64,000 bases of DNA, taken from Psychromonas sp. SP041 (GTDB lineage Bacteria > Pseudomonadota > Gammaproteobacteria > Enterobacterales > Psychromonadaceae). The stretch lies in contig NZ_CBRF02000023.1 of NCBI RefSeq assembly GCF_000470315.2, positions 1 through 64,000 on the forward strand, written 5' to 3'. Position numbers and translations under genes: made by a program. The first letter of the stretch is position 1. The number at the start of each line of letters is the position of its first letter. The notes under the pieces were generated by a model. The model did no database searches. It was not told where the DNA came from and saw only the letters and a program-made list of their open reading frames with translations. Below are positions 38,194-47,338 of the stretch, piece after piece.

Positions 38194-39161
38194 TGGAAGA
38201 AGAATGTAAATGTCCCCCCGAGGGATTACCTGCATGGATGGGGACCTTTGCAGATTTAATGTCCTTGTTAATGTGCTTCTTTGTTTTACTTTTATCATTT
38301 TCAGAAATGGATGTATTAAAGTTTAAACAAATAGCTGGGTCGATGGCATTTGCTTTTGGTGTACAAAACCAATTAGAAGTAAAAGATATTCCTAAAGGGA
38401 CCTCGGTCATTGCACAGGAGTTTAGACCCGGTAAGCCTGAACCGACACCTATCGAAGTGATCATGCAGCGCACCACTGAAGTTACTCAAACGACCTTAGA
38501 TTTTCAAGAGGGTGATAGTAGTCGCTCTGGCGGCCAACAAGATGTACCTGTACGAGAAACATCGTTACAAGTTAATGAAGAAACGAAAGAAGTGTTGTCA
38601 GCTGAAGCTGCAGAATCAATCGCAGAACAATCAGAAGAGCAACTAGATGAAACTGAGAAGGCGTCTAGTGCAAGCGCTGCAGCACAACAAGCGTTAACTA
38701 AAAAGGTCGCTGAGGATCTACGTGAAGAGATTGAAGATGGTGCGATTGAAATAGAATCCTTAGGACAACAATTAATTATTCGTGTGAGAGAGAAAGGCGC
38801 TTTTCCTGCTGGATCTGCTTTTTTACAACCTCGTTTTAGACCTGTGATTGCTAAAGTGGCGAAAATATTAGTGGATGTACCAGGTGTAGTGACGGTTGCA
38901 GGACATACTGATAATGAACCAATACAATCAGAACTATACCGTTCTAACTTAGATTTATCTGCGCAACGTGCTGTTTCTGTTGCTCAAGAGATGCTTAAGT
39001 TAAAAGGGATTAGAGATAAAAAGATGTTAGTCGTCGGTTATGCCAATACTCAACCATTAGCGGAAGGTGACTCACCTGCTGAACAACGTCGTAATCGTCG
39101 TGTTGAAATTATGATCATGCAAGGTGAAGCTGCAGAGTCTGGCGAAATATCGGTAGAGTAA
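38193..39161 (+). CDS. pomB: Stator protein PomB (MotB family)
   Basis: A 322-residue stator subunit. A single transmembrane helix near the N-terminus carries the essential aspartate in FADLMSLLMCFFVLLLSFSE. A long acidic, Ala/Glu/Ser-rich linker (about 95-175) follows, then the OmpA-like peptidoglycan-binding domain with VAGHTDNEPIQSELYRSN, LSAQRAVSVAQ and RRNRRVEIMI. With PomA it forms the ion-driven torque generator of the polar flagellum. No other flagellar genes are nearby, as is usual for pomAB. Confidence 0.95.
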   Translation: MEEECKCPPEGLPAWMGTFADLMSLLMCFFVLLLSFSEMDVLKFKQIAGSMAFAFGVQNQLEVKDIPKGTSVIAQEFRPGKPEPTPIEVIMQRTTEVTQTTLDFQEGDSSRSGGQQDVPVRETSLQVNEETKEVLSAEAAESIAEQSEEQLDETEKASSASAAAQQALTKKVAEDLREEIEDGAIEIESLGQQLIIRVREKGAFPAGSAFLQPRFRPVIAKVAKILVDVPGVVTVAGHTDNEPIQSELYRSNLDLSAQRAVSVAQEMLKLKGIRDKKMLVVGYANTQPLAEGDSPAEQRRNRRVEIMIMQGEAAESGEISVE

Positions 39162-39217
39162 CTTACTTTATTTAACTTAACTTTATTTCGCTTTACCTAA
39201 GCGCATCTCTTTGTAAT

Positions 39218-39257
39218 AAAAAGCCCCATGTTAAAATAGGTTAACGTGGGGCTTTTT
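39218..39257 (+). terminator. pomAB terminator
   Basis: AAAGCCCCATGTTAA and TTAACGTGGGGCTTT (one G-U wobble) with a six-base loop, followed by T-run. Confidence 0.93.
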
Positions 39258-39338
39258 TATTATCATCTTTTTTAATGTCTATTAAAGGAGCCGTTGTCTA
39301 TCAAAAGGACAAGGGTATTAAGCAATCATTTTGTAATA

Positions 39339-39499
39339 ATACCAAAAGAATTAATAAGGTGATCATTCTTGCTGGTTAAAATTACCCCTAACTGCGCTGT
39401 GAGTTTTGAAGTGAGAACAACTATCTCCTACAACTCACGCCTTATTAGTGTTAATTTTTCCTGCGCAATTTCTGAGCACTTATTTAATTCCATTAGTAT
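39339..39499. repeat. 161-bp MITE-like repeat, family A copy 3
   Basis: Same 161-base length and ends as the copies at 11562 and 15279, with a handful of substitutions concentrated in two short spots. It lies in the convergent gap between pomB and ampG. Confidence 0.8.
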
Positions 39500-39581
39500 A
39501 AGTGCTTTGTAACAACTGCTTTGTGAGAATAGCTTGTAAAAAGTACTTTTTAACGAATATTTGAATGTTAACTCGTTAAAC

Positions 39582-40955
39582 CTATTCTTCGATAACTTTC
39601 TTTAATACAACAATTAATCCTAACACTGGCACACCAATCAAAGCCGAGGCAATAAAGAAGTTTACATAACCAAAATCATCTACATACACACCAGAGAATC
39701 CTGCAATAAATTTTGGAAATAACAACATAATTGAGCTAAATAATGCAGATTGTGTGGCTGAAAACTCAATATTTGTCAGCTTTGAAATATAAGTGATAAA
39801 GGCTGTTGTTGCGATACCTGCACTGATGTTATCCATAGAAATAATTAACGTTAATAATGTTAAGTCTTTTCCTACAAAAGCGAGAATAGCAAAAATGAAA
39901 TTAGTGATGACGACTAAAAGTCCACCGAGGAAAAGGATAGAATAAGTACTGTATCTAGTTAATAAAACCCCACCTAATGCCGCTCCTAATAAAGTCATCG
40001 TGACACCAAATACTTTGGATATCGCTGCAATTTCTCCTTTGGTGTATCCCATATCTACATAGAACGGATTCGCCATAATACCCATTACAATATCGGATAT
40101 TCGATAGGTACCAATTAATAATAAAATTAAGATGGCGTGTTTGCCGTAGCGCTTAAAGAAATCTGCAAAAGGGGCAATCACCGCCATGTTTAACCATGCC
40201 ATAAAGCGTCCAGCTGCAGAAGGGATTTTAGCGGCATTTAATTGCTCTAAAATTACCGCTTGTTGTTGTTGCAATGCCGTACCTTTATAGTCAGGCTCTT
40301 TTGCTACAAAAGTAGTAATAATGCCCACACCCATACAAGCGGCCATCACAAAGTAAGAGGTTGACCAAGCTGAAAGTTGATAGGCTTCCGAGTTACTTGA
40401 CCAAGCTGCAATCGCTAAAGAACCTGCACCTGCCATTATCATTGCTAAGCGGTATCCGGTCATGTAAGCGGCAGCCATCGCGGCTTGAAACTTTTCTGGA
40501 CCAGATTCAATTCGAAAAGCATCAATGACTATATCTTGTGTTGCAGAACTATAAGCAACCACTAAAGCACAAACAGCAAACATGGCTAAGTTTTGTTGTG
40601 GATCGCTCATGGCCATGCCAATCAACGAGAGGATGATTGATACTTGAGACAATAATAGCCACGAACGTCGTCGTCCAAGCAATGGTGTTAATAATGGAAT
40701 TGATAAGCGATCAACAAAAGGTGACCATATCCATTTAAATGCATAAGCCAGTGCTATCCAGCTGAAAAAACCAATACTTGCTCTGCTCACGCCAGCTTCA
40801 CGTAACCAAAATGAAAGAGTAGAAAAAACCAGTAAGAGGGGTAAACCGGCAGAGAATCCGAAAAAAAACAAAATAACTACACGTTTTTGTAGATAAATTT
40901 TGAAACTTTCTAACCAGCTTGGTTTATTTATTTGTTGTGATATTTTTGTTGCCAT
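39582..40955 (-). CDS. ampG: AmpG-type muropeptide MFS permease
   Basis: A 457-residue major-facilitator protein with about 12 hydrophobic helices. The N-terminal FFFGFSAGLPLLLVFSTLSF followed by WLREAGVSRASIGFFSW, and then FKWIWSPFVDRLS, is characteristic of AmpG. The protein imports anhydro-muropeptides released from peptidoglycan, feeding recycling and beta-lactamase induction signals. The gene is monocistronic and convergent with pomAB across the repeat at 39339. No AmpC or AmpR gene is adjacent. Confidence 0.88.
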   Translation of the reverse strand: MATKISQQINKPSWLESFKIYLQKRVVILFFFGFSAGLPLLLVFSTLSFWLREAGVSRASIGFFSWIALAYAFKWIWSPFVDRLSIPLLTPLLGRRRSWLLLSQVSIILSLIGMAMSDPQQNLAMFAVCALVVAYSSATQDIVIDAFRIESGPEKFQAAMAAAYMTGYRLAMIMAGAGSLAIAAWSSNSEAYQLSAWSTSYFVMAACMGVGIITTFVAKEPDYKGTALQQQQAVILEQLNAAKIPSAAGRFMAWLNMAVIAPFADFFKRYGKHAILILLLIGTYRISDIVMGIMANPFYVDMGYTKGEIAAISKVFGVTMTLLGAALGGVLLTRYSTYSILFLGGLLVVITNFIFAILAFVGKDLTLLTLIISMDNISAGIATTAFITYISKLTNIEFSATQSALFSSIMLLFPKFIAGFSGVYVDDFGYVNFFIASALIGVPVLGLIVVLKKVIEE

Positions 40956-41034
40956 GGAGTTAACTCGATAAAAGAATGATGGTCTCGTTAAAATAAATGA
41001 ATAAGCTTGATAGTGACTCGTTGATCATATTTTT

Positions 41035-41069
41035 AAAGCTCGCCACATGTTCGACACATGGCGAGCTTT
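41035..41069. terminator. Hairpin between ampG and rnd
   Basis: AAAGCTCGCCA and TGGCGAGCTTT form a strong 11-base stem. T-tracts on either side are short, so efficiency is uncertain. Position fits the 3' end of the minus-strand rnd transcript. Confidence 0.6.
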
Positions 41070-41129
41070 ATTTAACATATCATTGATATTGTGATTGATA
41101 CTACATTAGCACCTACATCGCTATTGGAA

Positions 41130-42239
41130 CTAATGCTTTAATTGATGACCGATCAACTCAAAACGCCAACCTGTTAATATTTTAGGTTTTACTGCTGTTA
41201 AACGTTGTTGATCATTTAATTTCCAAGACCAGCTTAAATACTCATTAATGACACGTTTAGAAGCAATTAATTCAACGGGCAATTCATATTTTTCAGCACA
41301 GGTTTTAACTTGGTCTCTGATCGACTTTAATGTTTTCTTATAAGCTGGAAAATCGACTAAACGTGAAATCAATGGTGGGTACGTTTCTGGATCTTGTGCG
41401 GTGACTTGAGCCATGACCGCTAAAATATTGTCGCCGTGAATACGAATTTCATTCGGTAATAAATTTAATCGCTTCAAGTCGGCATGTGTTGCGGGCTGGT
41501 AATAAGCTAATAACCATAAATGTTCCGCTTTAACCACAAAGTTAAGCGCTAGGTTTCTCGCTTGTGCGGTTTCTAAACGCCATTTAGCGAGAGCTTTAAT
41601 CAGTGCTAAACCGTATCTGTCTAATTGAGATAAATTATCTAACGATTTATACGCTTTTTCTGAATCGACGGGTTTCATTTTTTGGTCAAGAATCATTTGG
41701 CATTCCTGTTCAAAAAAATCAGTCATGTTTTTTTCAGCTAGTTGTGCTTGCAGTACTTCTAAACTTGGTTGTAGATATAAAACGTCCGCTGCTGCGTAAT
41801 GTCGCTGTTTTTCAGTTAATGGGCGAGCACACCAATCGGTGCGAGATTCGCCTTTATCTAATACAACACCTTCGATTAATTCAACCATTTTTGCGTAACC
41901 TAACGATCCGCCATGATTTAGAAAAGCACAAGCAACTTGTGTATCAAACAGCTTAATATCAAGATTACCTTTTTGTTGTCTAATGATTTCTAAATCTTCA
42001 CTACTGGCGTGCAATATACAATCTTTTTGATCGATCGCTTGCCAAAATGCGCTGATGTCGCCTATTTCGATTGGGTCTATTAACACGATTCTTTCATTTT
42101 GCGAGACTTGTAATAAACCCAAATTAGCAAAAAATGTACGCGTACGAACAAATTCAGTATCTAAAGAGATAGGGGAGTTATCTAATGTAGCAACATACTC
42201 AGATAATTTAGCTTGTGTGGAAATGATCTCAAATTGCAT
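41130..42239 (-). CDS. rnd: Ribonuclease D
   Basis: A 369-residue 3'-5' exoribonuclease of the DEDDy family involved in tRNA 3' maturation. Exonuclease motif I is LDTEFVRTRTFF (D27, E29), motif II is HASSEDLEII and motif III is HYAAADVLYL with the tyrosine. An HRDC nucleic-acid-binding domain follows (RNLALNFVVKAEHLWLLA region). I chose ATG at 42239; an adjacent TTG one codon upstream is unnecessary. Divergent from leuC across about 310 bases. Confidence 0.94.
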   Translation of the reverse strand: MQFEIISTQAKLSEYVATLDNSPISLDTEFVRTRTFFANLGLLQVSQNERIVLIDPIEIGDISAFWQAIDQKDCILHASSEDLEIIRQQKGNLDIKLFDTQVACAFLNHGGSLGYAKMVELIEGVVLDKGESRTDWCARPLTEKQRHYAAADVLYLQPSLEVLQAQLAEKNMTDFFEQECQMILDQKMKPVDSEKAYKSLDNLSQLDRYGLALIKALAKWRLETAQARNLALNFVVKAEHLWLLAYYQPATHADLKRLNLLPNEIRIHGDNILAVMAQVTAQDPETYPPLISRLVDFPAYKKTLKSIRDQVKTCAEKYELPVELIASKRVINEYLSWSWKLNDQQRLTAVKPKILTGWRFELIGHQLKH

Positions 42240-42548
42240 CAATTGATAACCTAAATAGAATTGTAATATTTTCTTATCTTACGGAAATTGATGTATTTTT
42301 TCTATTGAAATATTGATTAGTTAGCTTTTATTTAAAATAGATTCTAATGCATAAAAAGTATGATTTATTGCATAAATATATAAGCAAGGCTAACAAATTT
42401 AAGCGCTTATTATTGTGCGATTGTGACAGATCCATTAGAATAGAGCTTTACAAATGCGCCGCGATCTGCTTATTGATAATCATTCGCATTATCCAAATAT
42501 GTTTAGGCCGGAAAAAAGATTTTAAGTAATAGTGTGGTAAGGGAAACA
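42240..42548. other. Divergent rnd/leuC intergenic region
   Basis: AT-rich. I see no leucine-codon leader peptide and no terminator-type attenuator in front of leuC. A 60-codon frame at 42347-42529 lacks a ribosome-binding site and is not convincing. Confidence 0.5.
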
Positions 42549-43946
42549 ATGACTAGAACAATGTATGAAAAAATCTGGGATGCGAACTTAGTTCATGAAC
42601 CAGAAGCAGGATCTCCGCTTTTGTTTGTTGACAGACATCTAATGCATGAAGTAACAAGTCCACAAGCTTTTGAAGGCCTACGCCTACAAAATCGTAAAGT
42701 GCGTAACGTGCATAGTATTCTAGGGACAATCGATCACTGTGTACCAACTAAAGACCGTTTCAATATTGTTGATGTTATTGCTAAAAAACAAGTTGAAACG
42801 ATGACTGCTAACTGTGAAGAGAATGAAATCAATCTTTACGGTATGGACAGTAACCAAAACGGTGTTATTCACATCGTTGTACCTGAGCATGGTTTTGTTC
42901 ATCCAGGTATGGTTGTATGTTGTGGCGATAGCCATACAGCAACACATGGTGCATTCGGCGCATTAGCGTTTGGTATTGGTACGAGCGAAGTTGAACATGT
43001 AATGGCAACACAAACATTACAACAGAAAAAAGCAAAAACAATGCTAGTGAAAGTAGAAGGTAAACTACCTGCTTTCTCAACAGCAAAAGATATTGCATTA
43101 GCTATCATTGCTAAAACAGGTACTGCTGGCGGTACGGGTTATGTAATGGAGTTCGCTGGTAATACTATTACTGACCTTACAATGGAAGGTCGTATGACGC
43201 TATGTAACATGGCGATTGAAGCGGGTGCTCGTGCAGGTCTTGTTGCACCAGATCAAGTAACATTTGATTACCTTGAAGGTAAAGAGTTCGCACCAAAAGG
43301 CGACGAATGGCCAATGGCTGTTGAATACTGGAAATCACTAGTCTCTGATGAAGGCGCTGAGTTTGATGCTCTTGTTGAATTAAAAGCTGAAGATATTGCA
43401 CCGCAAGTATCTTGGGGTACATCCCCAGAGCAAGTTATTTCTGTAACCGGTGTGGTGCCATCTCCATCTGACTTTACTAATGAAGTTAAATCACAAGCAT
43501 GTACAAATGCACTTAAATACATGGCATTAGAAGCAGGTCAAAAAATTACAGACATCCATATTGATGTTGTATTTATTGGTTCTTGTACTAATGGTCGTAT
43601 TGAAGATTTCCGTGCCGCTGCTGAATTACTGAAAGGTAAAAAAGTAGCTGACGGTGTTCAAGCCTTTGCTGTACCTGGCTCTTTCCCTGTTAAAGTACAA
43701 GCAGAAAAAGAAGGTCTTGATAAGATCTTTATTGATGCCGGTTGGGAATGGCGTGATCCAGGCTGTTCAATGTGTTTAGCAATGAACGGTGATGAATTAG
43801 AAGATGGTCAACGCAGTGCATCTACTTCGAACCGTAATTTTGAAGGTCGTCAAGGTAAAGGTGGTCGTACTCACCTTGTATCACCAGCAATGGCTGCTGC
43901 AGCATCAGTTGCAGGTCACTTTGTAGACATTCGAGATTGGAAATAG
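42549..43946 (+). CDS. leuC: 3-isopropylmalate dehydratase large subunit
   Basis: A 465-residue aconitase-family subunit that, with LeuD, isomerises 2- to 3-isopropylmalate. Core motifs are [36 protein letters not shown] and the 4Fe-4S ligands in FIGSCTNGR and [11 protein letters not shown], followed by [20 protein letters not shown]. The start at ATG 42549 has AAGGGA just upstream; the GTG at 42534 is less likely. leuD follows ten bases after the stop. Confidence 0.97.
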   Translation: MTRTMYEKIWDANLVHEPEAGSPLLFVDRHLMHEVTSPQAFEGLRLQNRKVRNVHSILGTIDHCVPTKDRFNIVDVIAKKQVETMTANCEENEINLYGMDSNQNGVIHIVVPEHGFVHPGMVVCCGDSHTATHGAFGALAFGIGTSEVEHVMATQTLQQKKAKTMLVKVEGKLPAFSTAKDIALAIIAKTGTAGGTGYVMEFAGNTITDLTMEGRMTLCNMAIEAGARAGLVAPDQVTFDYLEGKEFAPKGDEWPMAVEYWKSLVSDEGAEFDALVELKAEDIAPQVSWGTSPEQVISVTGVVPSPSDFTNEVKSQACTNALKYMALEAGQKITDIHIDVVFIGSCTNGRIEDFRAAAELLKGKKVADGVQAFAVPGSFPVKVQAEKEGLDKIFIDAGWEWRDPGCSMCLAMNGDELEDGQRSASTSNRNFEGRQGKGGRTHLVSPAMAAAASVAGHFVDIRDWK

Positions 43947-43956
43947 GGACTAGATA

Positions 43957-44577
43957 ATGCAACCATATATTAAACATACAAGTATCGCAGCGTTAATGGA
44001 TCGTAGTAACGTGGATACCGATCAAATCATCCCAAAAAACTTCATGAAAAAAGTGGAGCGTACAGGTTTTGGTATTAACTTATTCCATAACTGGCGTTAC
44101 CTTGCGGATAACATCACTCCAAATCCTGAGTTTGAATTAAACAAACCTGCTTTTAAAGGCGCTAAAATATTAGTTGCTGGTGAAAACTTTGGCTGTGGTT
44201 CATCTCGTGAGCATGCGCCATGGGCAATCGCTGATTACGGTTTTAATACTGTTATTTCAACTAGTTTTGCTGATATTTTTTACAGTAACTGTTTTAAAAA
44301 TAGTATTTTGCCAATTATCGTAACCGATGAGCAACTTGCAGCATTAATGGCTGAAATTGCAGGTAACGAAGGTGTTGAATTTACAGTTGATTTAGAAGCT
44401 CAAAAAGTAATAACACCGGGTGGCCTTTCAATCTCATTTGAAGTGGATGCATTCCGTAAAGAATCATTACTTGATGGTCTTGATGATATCGCTTGGACGT
44501 TAAAGCATGAAGAGCAAATTTCTACGTATGAAGCGGCACAAAGAAAACGCTTACCGTGGTTATGGCCTAGCGCTTAA
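43957..44577 (+). CDS. leuD: 3-isopropylmalate dehydratase small subunit
   Basis: A 206-residue swivelling domain subunit of the isomerase. Landmarks are MDRSNVDTDQIIPKNFMK, LVAGENFGCGSSREHAPWAI and FADIFYSNCFKNSILPI. It is followed by a terminator and, 190 bases on, by the synthase gene at 44765, which probably has its own promoter. Confidence 0.97.
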   Translation: MQPYIKHTSIAALMDRSNVDTDQIIPKNFMKKVERTGFGINLFHNWRYLADNITPNPEFELNKPAFKGAKILVAGENFGCGSSREHAPWAIADYGFNTVISTSFADIFYSNCFKNSILPIIVTDEQLAALMAEIAGNEGVEFTVDLEAQKVITPGGLSISFEVDAFRKESLLDGLDDIAWTLKHEEQISTYEAAQRKRLPWLWPSA

Positions 44578-44628
44578 TCAAACGTAATGCCAATTAAATT
44601 AAATTGGTAGTCGTTTGTTATCACAAAT

Positions 44629-44655
44629 AAAAGGTGCACTTGTTGCACCTTTTTT
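44629..44655 (+). terminator. leuCD terminator
   Basis: AAAGGTGCA and TGCACCTTT with a five-base loop and T-tract, 50 bases after leuD. Confidence 0.88.
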
Positions 44656-44764
44656 ATCGAAAACTTATTGTAGTGGACTGTATGTAGTGAATTGTTATTT
44701 AACACTATTTTTATTAATTCAGTGCAATAAGCTTTTACCTTAAATTTTACATGTGGAGTAAGCA

Positions 44765-46297
44765 ATGACTCAAGATAATGTCACTGTGCAGTTGATGGAT
44801 ACAACATTACGCGATGGAGAACAGACTCAAGCTGTTTCATTTTCTCCAGCTGAAAAAGTTAGCCTTGCTAAAGCACTGTTACAAAAACTTAAAATTGACC
44901 GTATTGAAGTTGCTTCAGCACGTGTATCAGAAGGTGAAAAAGAAGGCGTTACTAAATTAAATACGTGGGCAGCAAAAGAAGGGCTGGTTGATCGTATTGA
45001 AGTATTAGGGTTTGTAGACCATACATTAAGCGTTGATTGGATCACTGATACTGGCGGTAAGGTCTTAAACTTATTAGCAAAAGGCAGCCTAAAGCATTGT
45101 ACTGAGCAATTAAGAAAATCGTTAGACGAGCATGTTAATGACGTTAAACAAACAATTGAGTATGCTAAATCGCAAGGCTTAAAGGTTAATATTTACTTAG
45201 AAGATTGGTCAAACGGATATCAAGATAGTCCTGACTACGTATATGACATGGTGACTAAGCTTTCAGACGTTGGTATTGCGCACTTTATGTTGCCAGATAC
45301 ATTAGGTGTTATGTCACCGGATGAAGTGTTTGCAAGCCTAAGTGATATGGTGACTCGTTTTCCAAACTTGAAGTTTGATTTCCATCCTCATAATGATTAT
45401 GGCTTAGCAACTGCTAATGCGATGTATGCGGTAAAAGCGGGCGTTTCTTCTATCCATTGCACCATGAACTGTTTAGGTGAGCGAGCGGGTAACGCCTCTT
45501 TAACCGAAGTCGCGGTGGTCTTAAAAGATAAATTGGGTAAAAAAGTCAATATAGATGAATCTGAAATTCACAATTTAAGTAAATTAGTTGAGAATTTCTC
45601 AGGTAAACGTATTGCTGATAATACACCGATAGTAGGTGCAGATGTCTTTACTCAAACCAGTGGTATTCATGCTGACGGTGATAAAAAGGGGGGGTTATAT
45701 ATCTCTGCATTAACACCAGAGCGTTTTGCACGTTCACGCAGTTATGCATTAGGTAAAATGAGCGGTAAAGCATCACTCGCTAAAAACTTAGAAGCGATGG
45801 ATATTGAGCTCGACCCTGAGCAACAGAAAAAACTATTAAAACGTATTGTGCGTTTAGCAGATCAAAAAGCGACGATCACTGCAGATGATTTACCGTTTAT
45901 TATTGCTGATTTATTGGAGCGTAATGATTACAACTATGTTGAGTTATTAAACTGCTCTATCAATTCAGGTTTAGATTTAGAATCAACGGTCAGTATTCGT
46001 GTACGTGTTAACGATGAAATATATAAAACAAGTGGTAGTGGTAATGGTGGTTTTGATGCCTTTATCAGTGCGATGAAAAAAGTGTTAGATAAAAATGAAT
46101 TTGTATTCCCTGAATTAGTTGATTTTGAATTGCGTATTCCACCAGGTGGTCAAACGAGTGCCTTCACTGAGTGTATTGTTACTTGGGAAGACGGCGATGA
46201 CCACTTTACAACACGTGGCGTTAATGCAAACCAAGTATTAGCAGGGATTGGCGCAACGATCCGTATGATCAATTTACGTATGCATAATAAAATTTAA
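44765..46297 (+). CDS. 2-isopropylmalate/citramalate synthase family protein (LeuA2-like)
   Basis: A 510-residue LeuA/CimA-type synthase. The HMGL-like TIM barrel begins QLMDTTLRDGEQTQAVSF and includes IDRIEVASARVSEGE, VDHTLSVDWI, DTLGVMSP and the metal-binding HPHNDYG. A communicator region with QTSGIHADGDKKGGLY follows, then a C-terminal LeuA dimerisation domain (about 370-505). By memory the closest relatives are the second leuA genes in Bacteroidetes leu operons, not E. coli LeuA. With leuCD next door a role in leucine (or citramalate-route isoleucine) synthesis is likely. Substrate preference cannot be read from sequence. leuB is absent from the window. Confidence 0.8.
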   Translation: MTQDNVTVQLMDTTLRDGEQTQAVSFSPAEKVSLAKALLQKLKIDRIEVASARVSEGEKEGVTKLNTWAAKEGLVDRIEVLGFVDHTLSVDWITDTGGKVLNLLAKGSLKHCTEQLRKSLDEHVNDVKQTIEYAKSQGLKVNIYLEDWSNGYQDSPDYVYDMVTKLSDVGIAHFMLPDTLGVMSPDEVFASLSDMVTRFPNLKFDFHPHNDYGLATANAMYAVKAGVSSIHCTMNCLGERAGNASLTEVAVVLKDKLGKKVNIDESEIHNLSKLVENFSGKRIADNTPIVGADVFTQTSGIHADGDKKGGLYISALTPERFARSRSYALGKMSGKASLAKNLEAMDIELDPEQQKKLLKRIVRLADQKATITADDLPFIIADLLERNDYNYVELLNCSINSGLDLESTVSIRVRVNDEIYKTSGSGNGGFDAFISAMKKVLDKNEFVFPELVDFELRIPPGGQTSAFTECIVTWEDGDDHFTTRGVNANQVLAGIGATIRMINLRMHNKI

Positions 46298-46355
46298 CTT
46301 TAGCCTTAACTCGCTAAATTTAAACAACAAACTTAGCTAACGTTAGATGATTAAA

Positions 46356-46386
46356 ACAAAAGCCTTAATCTTTGATTAGGGCTTTT
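46356..46386 (+). terminator. Terminator after the synthase gene
   Basis: AAAAGCC-TTAATC and GATTA-GGGCTTTT with a short loop and T-tract. It ends the leu gene cluster just before the DUF3010 gene. Confidence 0.8.
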
Positions 46387-46454
46387 CTGTTTTGACGAAT
46401 ATACTAGCGTTAATTAAAATAAGCTGTCGAATAAATGATGAAAGAGGAAAGAAA

Positions 46455-46886
46455 ATGAGAGTATGTGGTGTTGAATTAACAGGTAACGAAGCAGTCATTG
46501 CTATTATGCAGTATAAAAATGGTTTATATGATGTGCCACCTGTACGTACAACAAAACTAACATTAAATGATCCGATTAATACTGAGCCGTTAAAAAAGTT
46601 TCAATTTGATTTTGCACAATTAATGAAAGATTACCAAGTTGATAAAGTGATTATTCGTGAACGTGCATTAAAAGGTAAGTTTGCAGGTCATACATTAAGT
46701 TTTAAAATTGAAGGCGCATTACAATTAATGCAAAGTGTTGAAGTACAAGTGATCTCGTCTGATTATATCAAACAAGGTCTTAAGCAAGCACAAAACACAC
46801 CTACGGCTATTGAATTAGGCCTTAAAAAGTTCCAAGAGCAAGCAATGTTAACGGCATTTGGTTACTTACAAAATAAGCTAGGTTAA
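46455..46886 (+). CDS. DUF3010 family protein
   Basis: A 143-residue protein of the DUF3010 family, widespread in marine Gammaproteobacteria and of unknown function. The N-terminus RVCGVELTGNEAVIAI followed by a strand-rich segment and DKVIIRERALKGKFAGH resembles an RNase H-like/resolvase fold (RuvC-type strand with conserved glutamate), but this is only an impression. ATG 46455 has AAAGAGGAAAG upstream; the in-frame ATG at 46392 lies inside the preceding terminator and is rejected. Immediately after the stop comes a hexanucleotide microsatellite. Confidence 0.82.
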   Translation: MRVCGVELTGNEAVIAIMQYKNGLYDVPPVRTTKLTLNDPINTEPLKKFQFDFAQLMKDYQVDKVIIRERALKGKFAGHTLSFKIEGALQLMQSVEVQVISSDYIKQGLKQAQNTPTAIELGLKKFQEQAMLTAFGYLQNKLG

Positions 46887-46890
46887 TATT

Positions 46891-46922
46891 TGTTATTGTT
46901 ATTGTTATTGTTATTGTTATTG
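46891..46922. repeat. Hexanucleotide microsatellite (TGTTAT)5
   Basis: Five perfect copies plus two bases, starting four bases after the DUF3010 stop codon. Confidence 0.95.
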
Positions 46923-47088
46923 CTTTGCTACTTTTACTCAATGACATTGACCAAATAGCATGATCAAAAAGAGCAATTAAATTGCACTGGCTCAATGAGA
47001 TTCGATCAATCACATTACTCCGATAACAGTAGCGAAAGCGTTTAGCCAAATGCTTAAACTTAAAAAGCTAATGATATGGAATGATTTG

Positions 47089-47128
47089 AAAAAAGGAGAT
47101 GAATAATAATTTATTCATCTCCTTTTTT
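47089..47128 (+). terminator. Strong stand-alone terminator hairpin
   Basis: AAAAAAGGAGATGAATA with near-complete complement TATTCATCTCCTTTTTT on the other arm and a short loop. It is 200 bases after the nearest upstream gene end, so it may end an unrecognised short transcript. It is symmetrical and could act in both directions. Confidence 0.8.
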
Positions 47129-47290
47129 GTATCCTAATTAAATATCAGCTCTAAAGTTTTAAATAAAATATCAAGGTATGCTTAAAGAATAACTATTAAA
47201 CACTTAGATTTTATATAGAAAGAATAGTCGTACTATAAGCTAGACGAGTTTAAACAGAGATGAGTATAATCATTCACATTTAATACATTA

Positions 47291-47325
47291 AAATAAAATA
47301 AAATAAAATAAAATAAAATAAAATA
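47291..47325. repeat. Pentanucleotide microsatellite (AAATA)7 in a 5' leader
   Basis: Seven perfect copies end three bases before the ribosome-binding site AAAAGG of the gene at 47339. Slippage here would change leader length or promoter spacing rather than reading frame. Confidence 0.95.
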
Positions 47326-47338
47326 AAAGGAAAGGCAC

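Larger units (their letters stand above)
46887..47338. other. Repeat-rich gap between DUF3010 and the His/Cys-tailed gene
   Basis: Contains a TGTTAT hexanucleotide array (46891-46922), a strong stand-alone terminator hairpin (47089-47128) and an AAATA pentanucleotide array (47291-47325). The 160 bases between the first two might encode a small RNA. Confidence 0.6.

Noticed and set aside
42347-42529. 60-codon frame upstream of leuC as a leucine leader peptide or small protein
   Set aside because: No ribosome-binding site, only short Leu/Ile clusters, no terminator/antiterminator pair next to it; composition looks like random AT-rich DNA.
42553-43522. Several antisense frames opposite leuC
   Set aside because: They are shadows of a strongly coding gene with clear homology on the plus strand; none has a plausible start site or family.
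42549-46297. Complete leuABCD operon
   Set aside because: leuB is absent, leuCD ends at its own terminator, and the synthase gene follows separately with a non-canonical family type.
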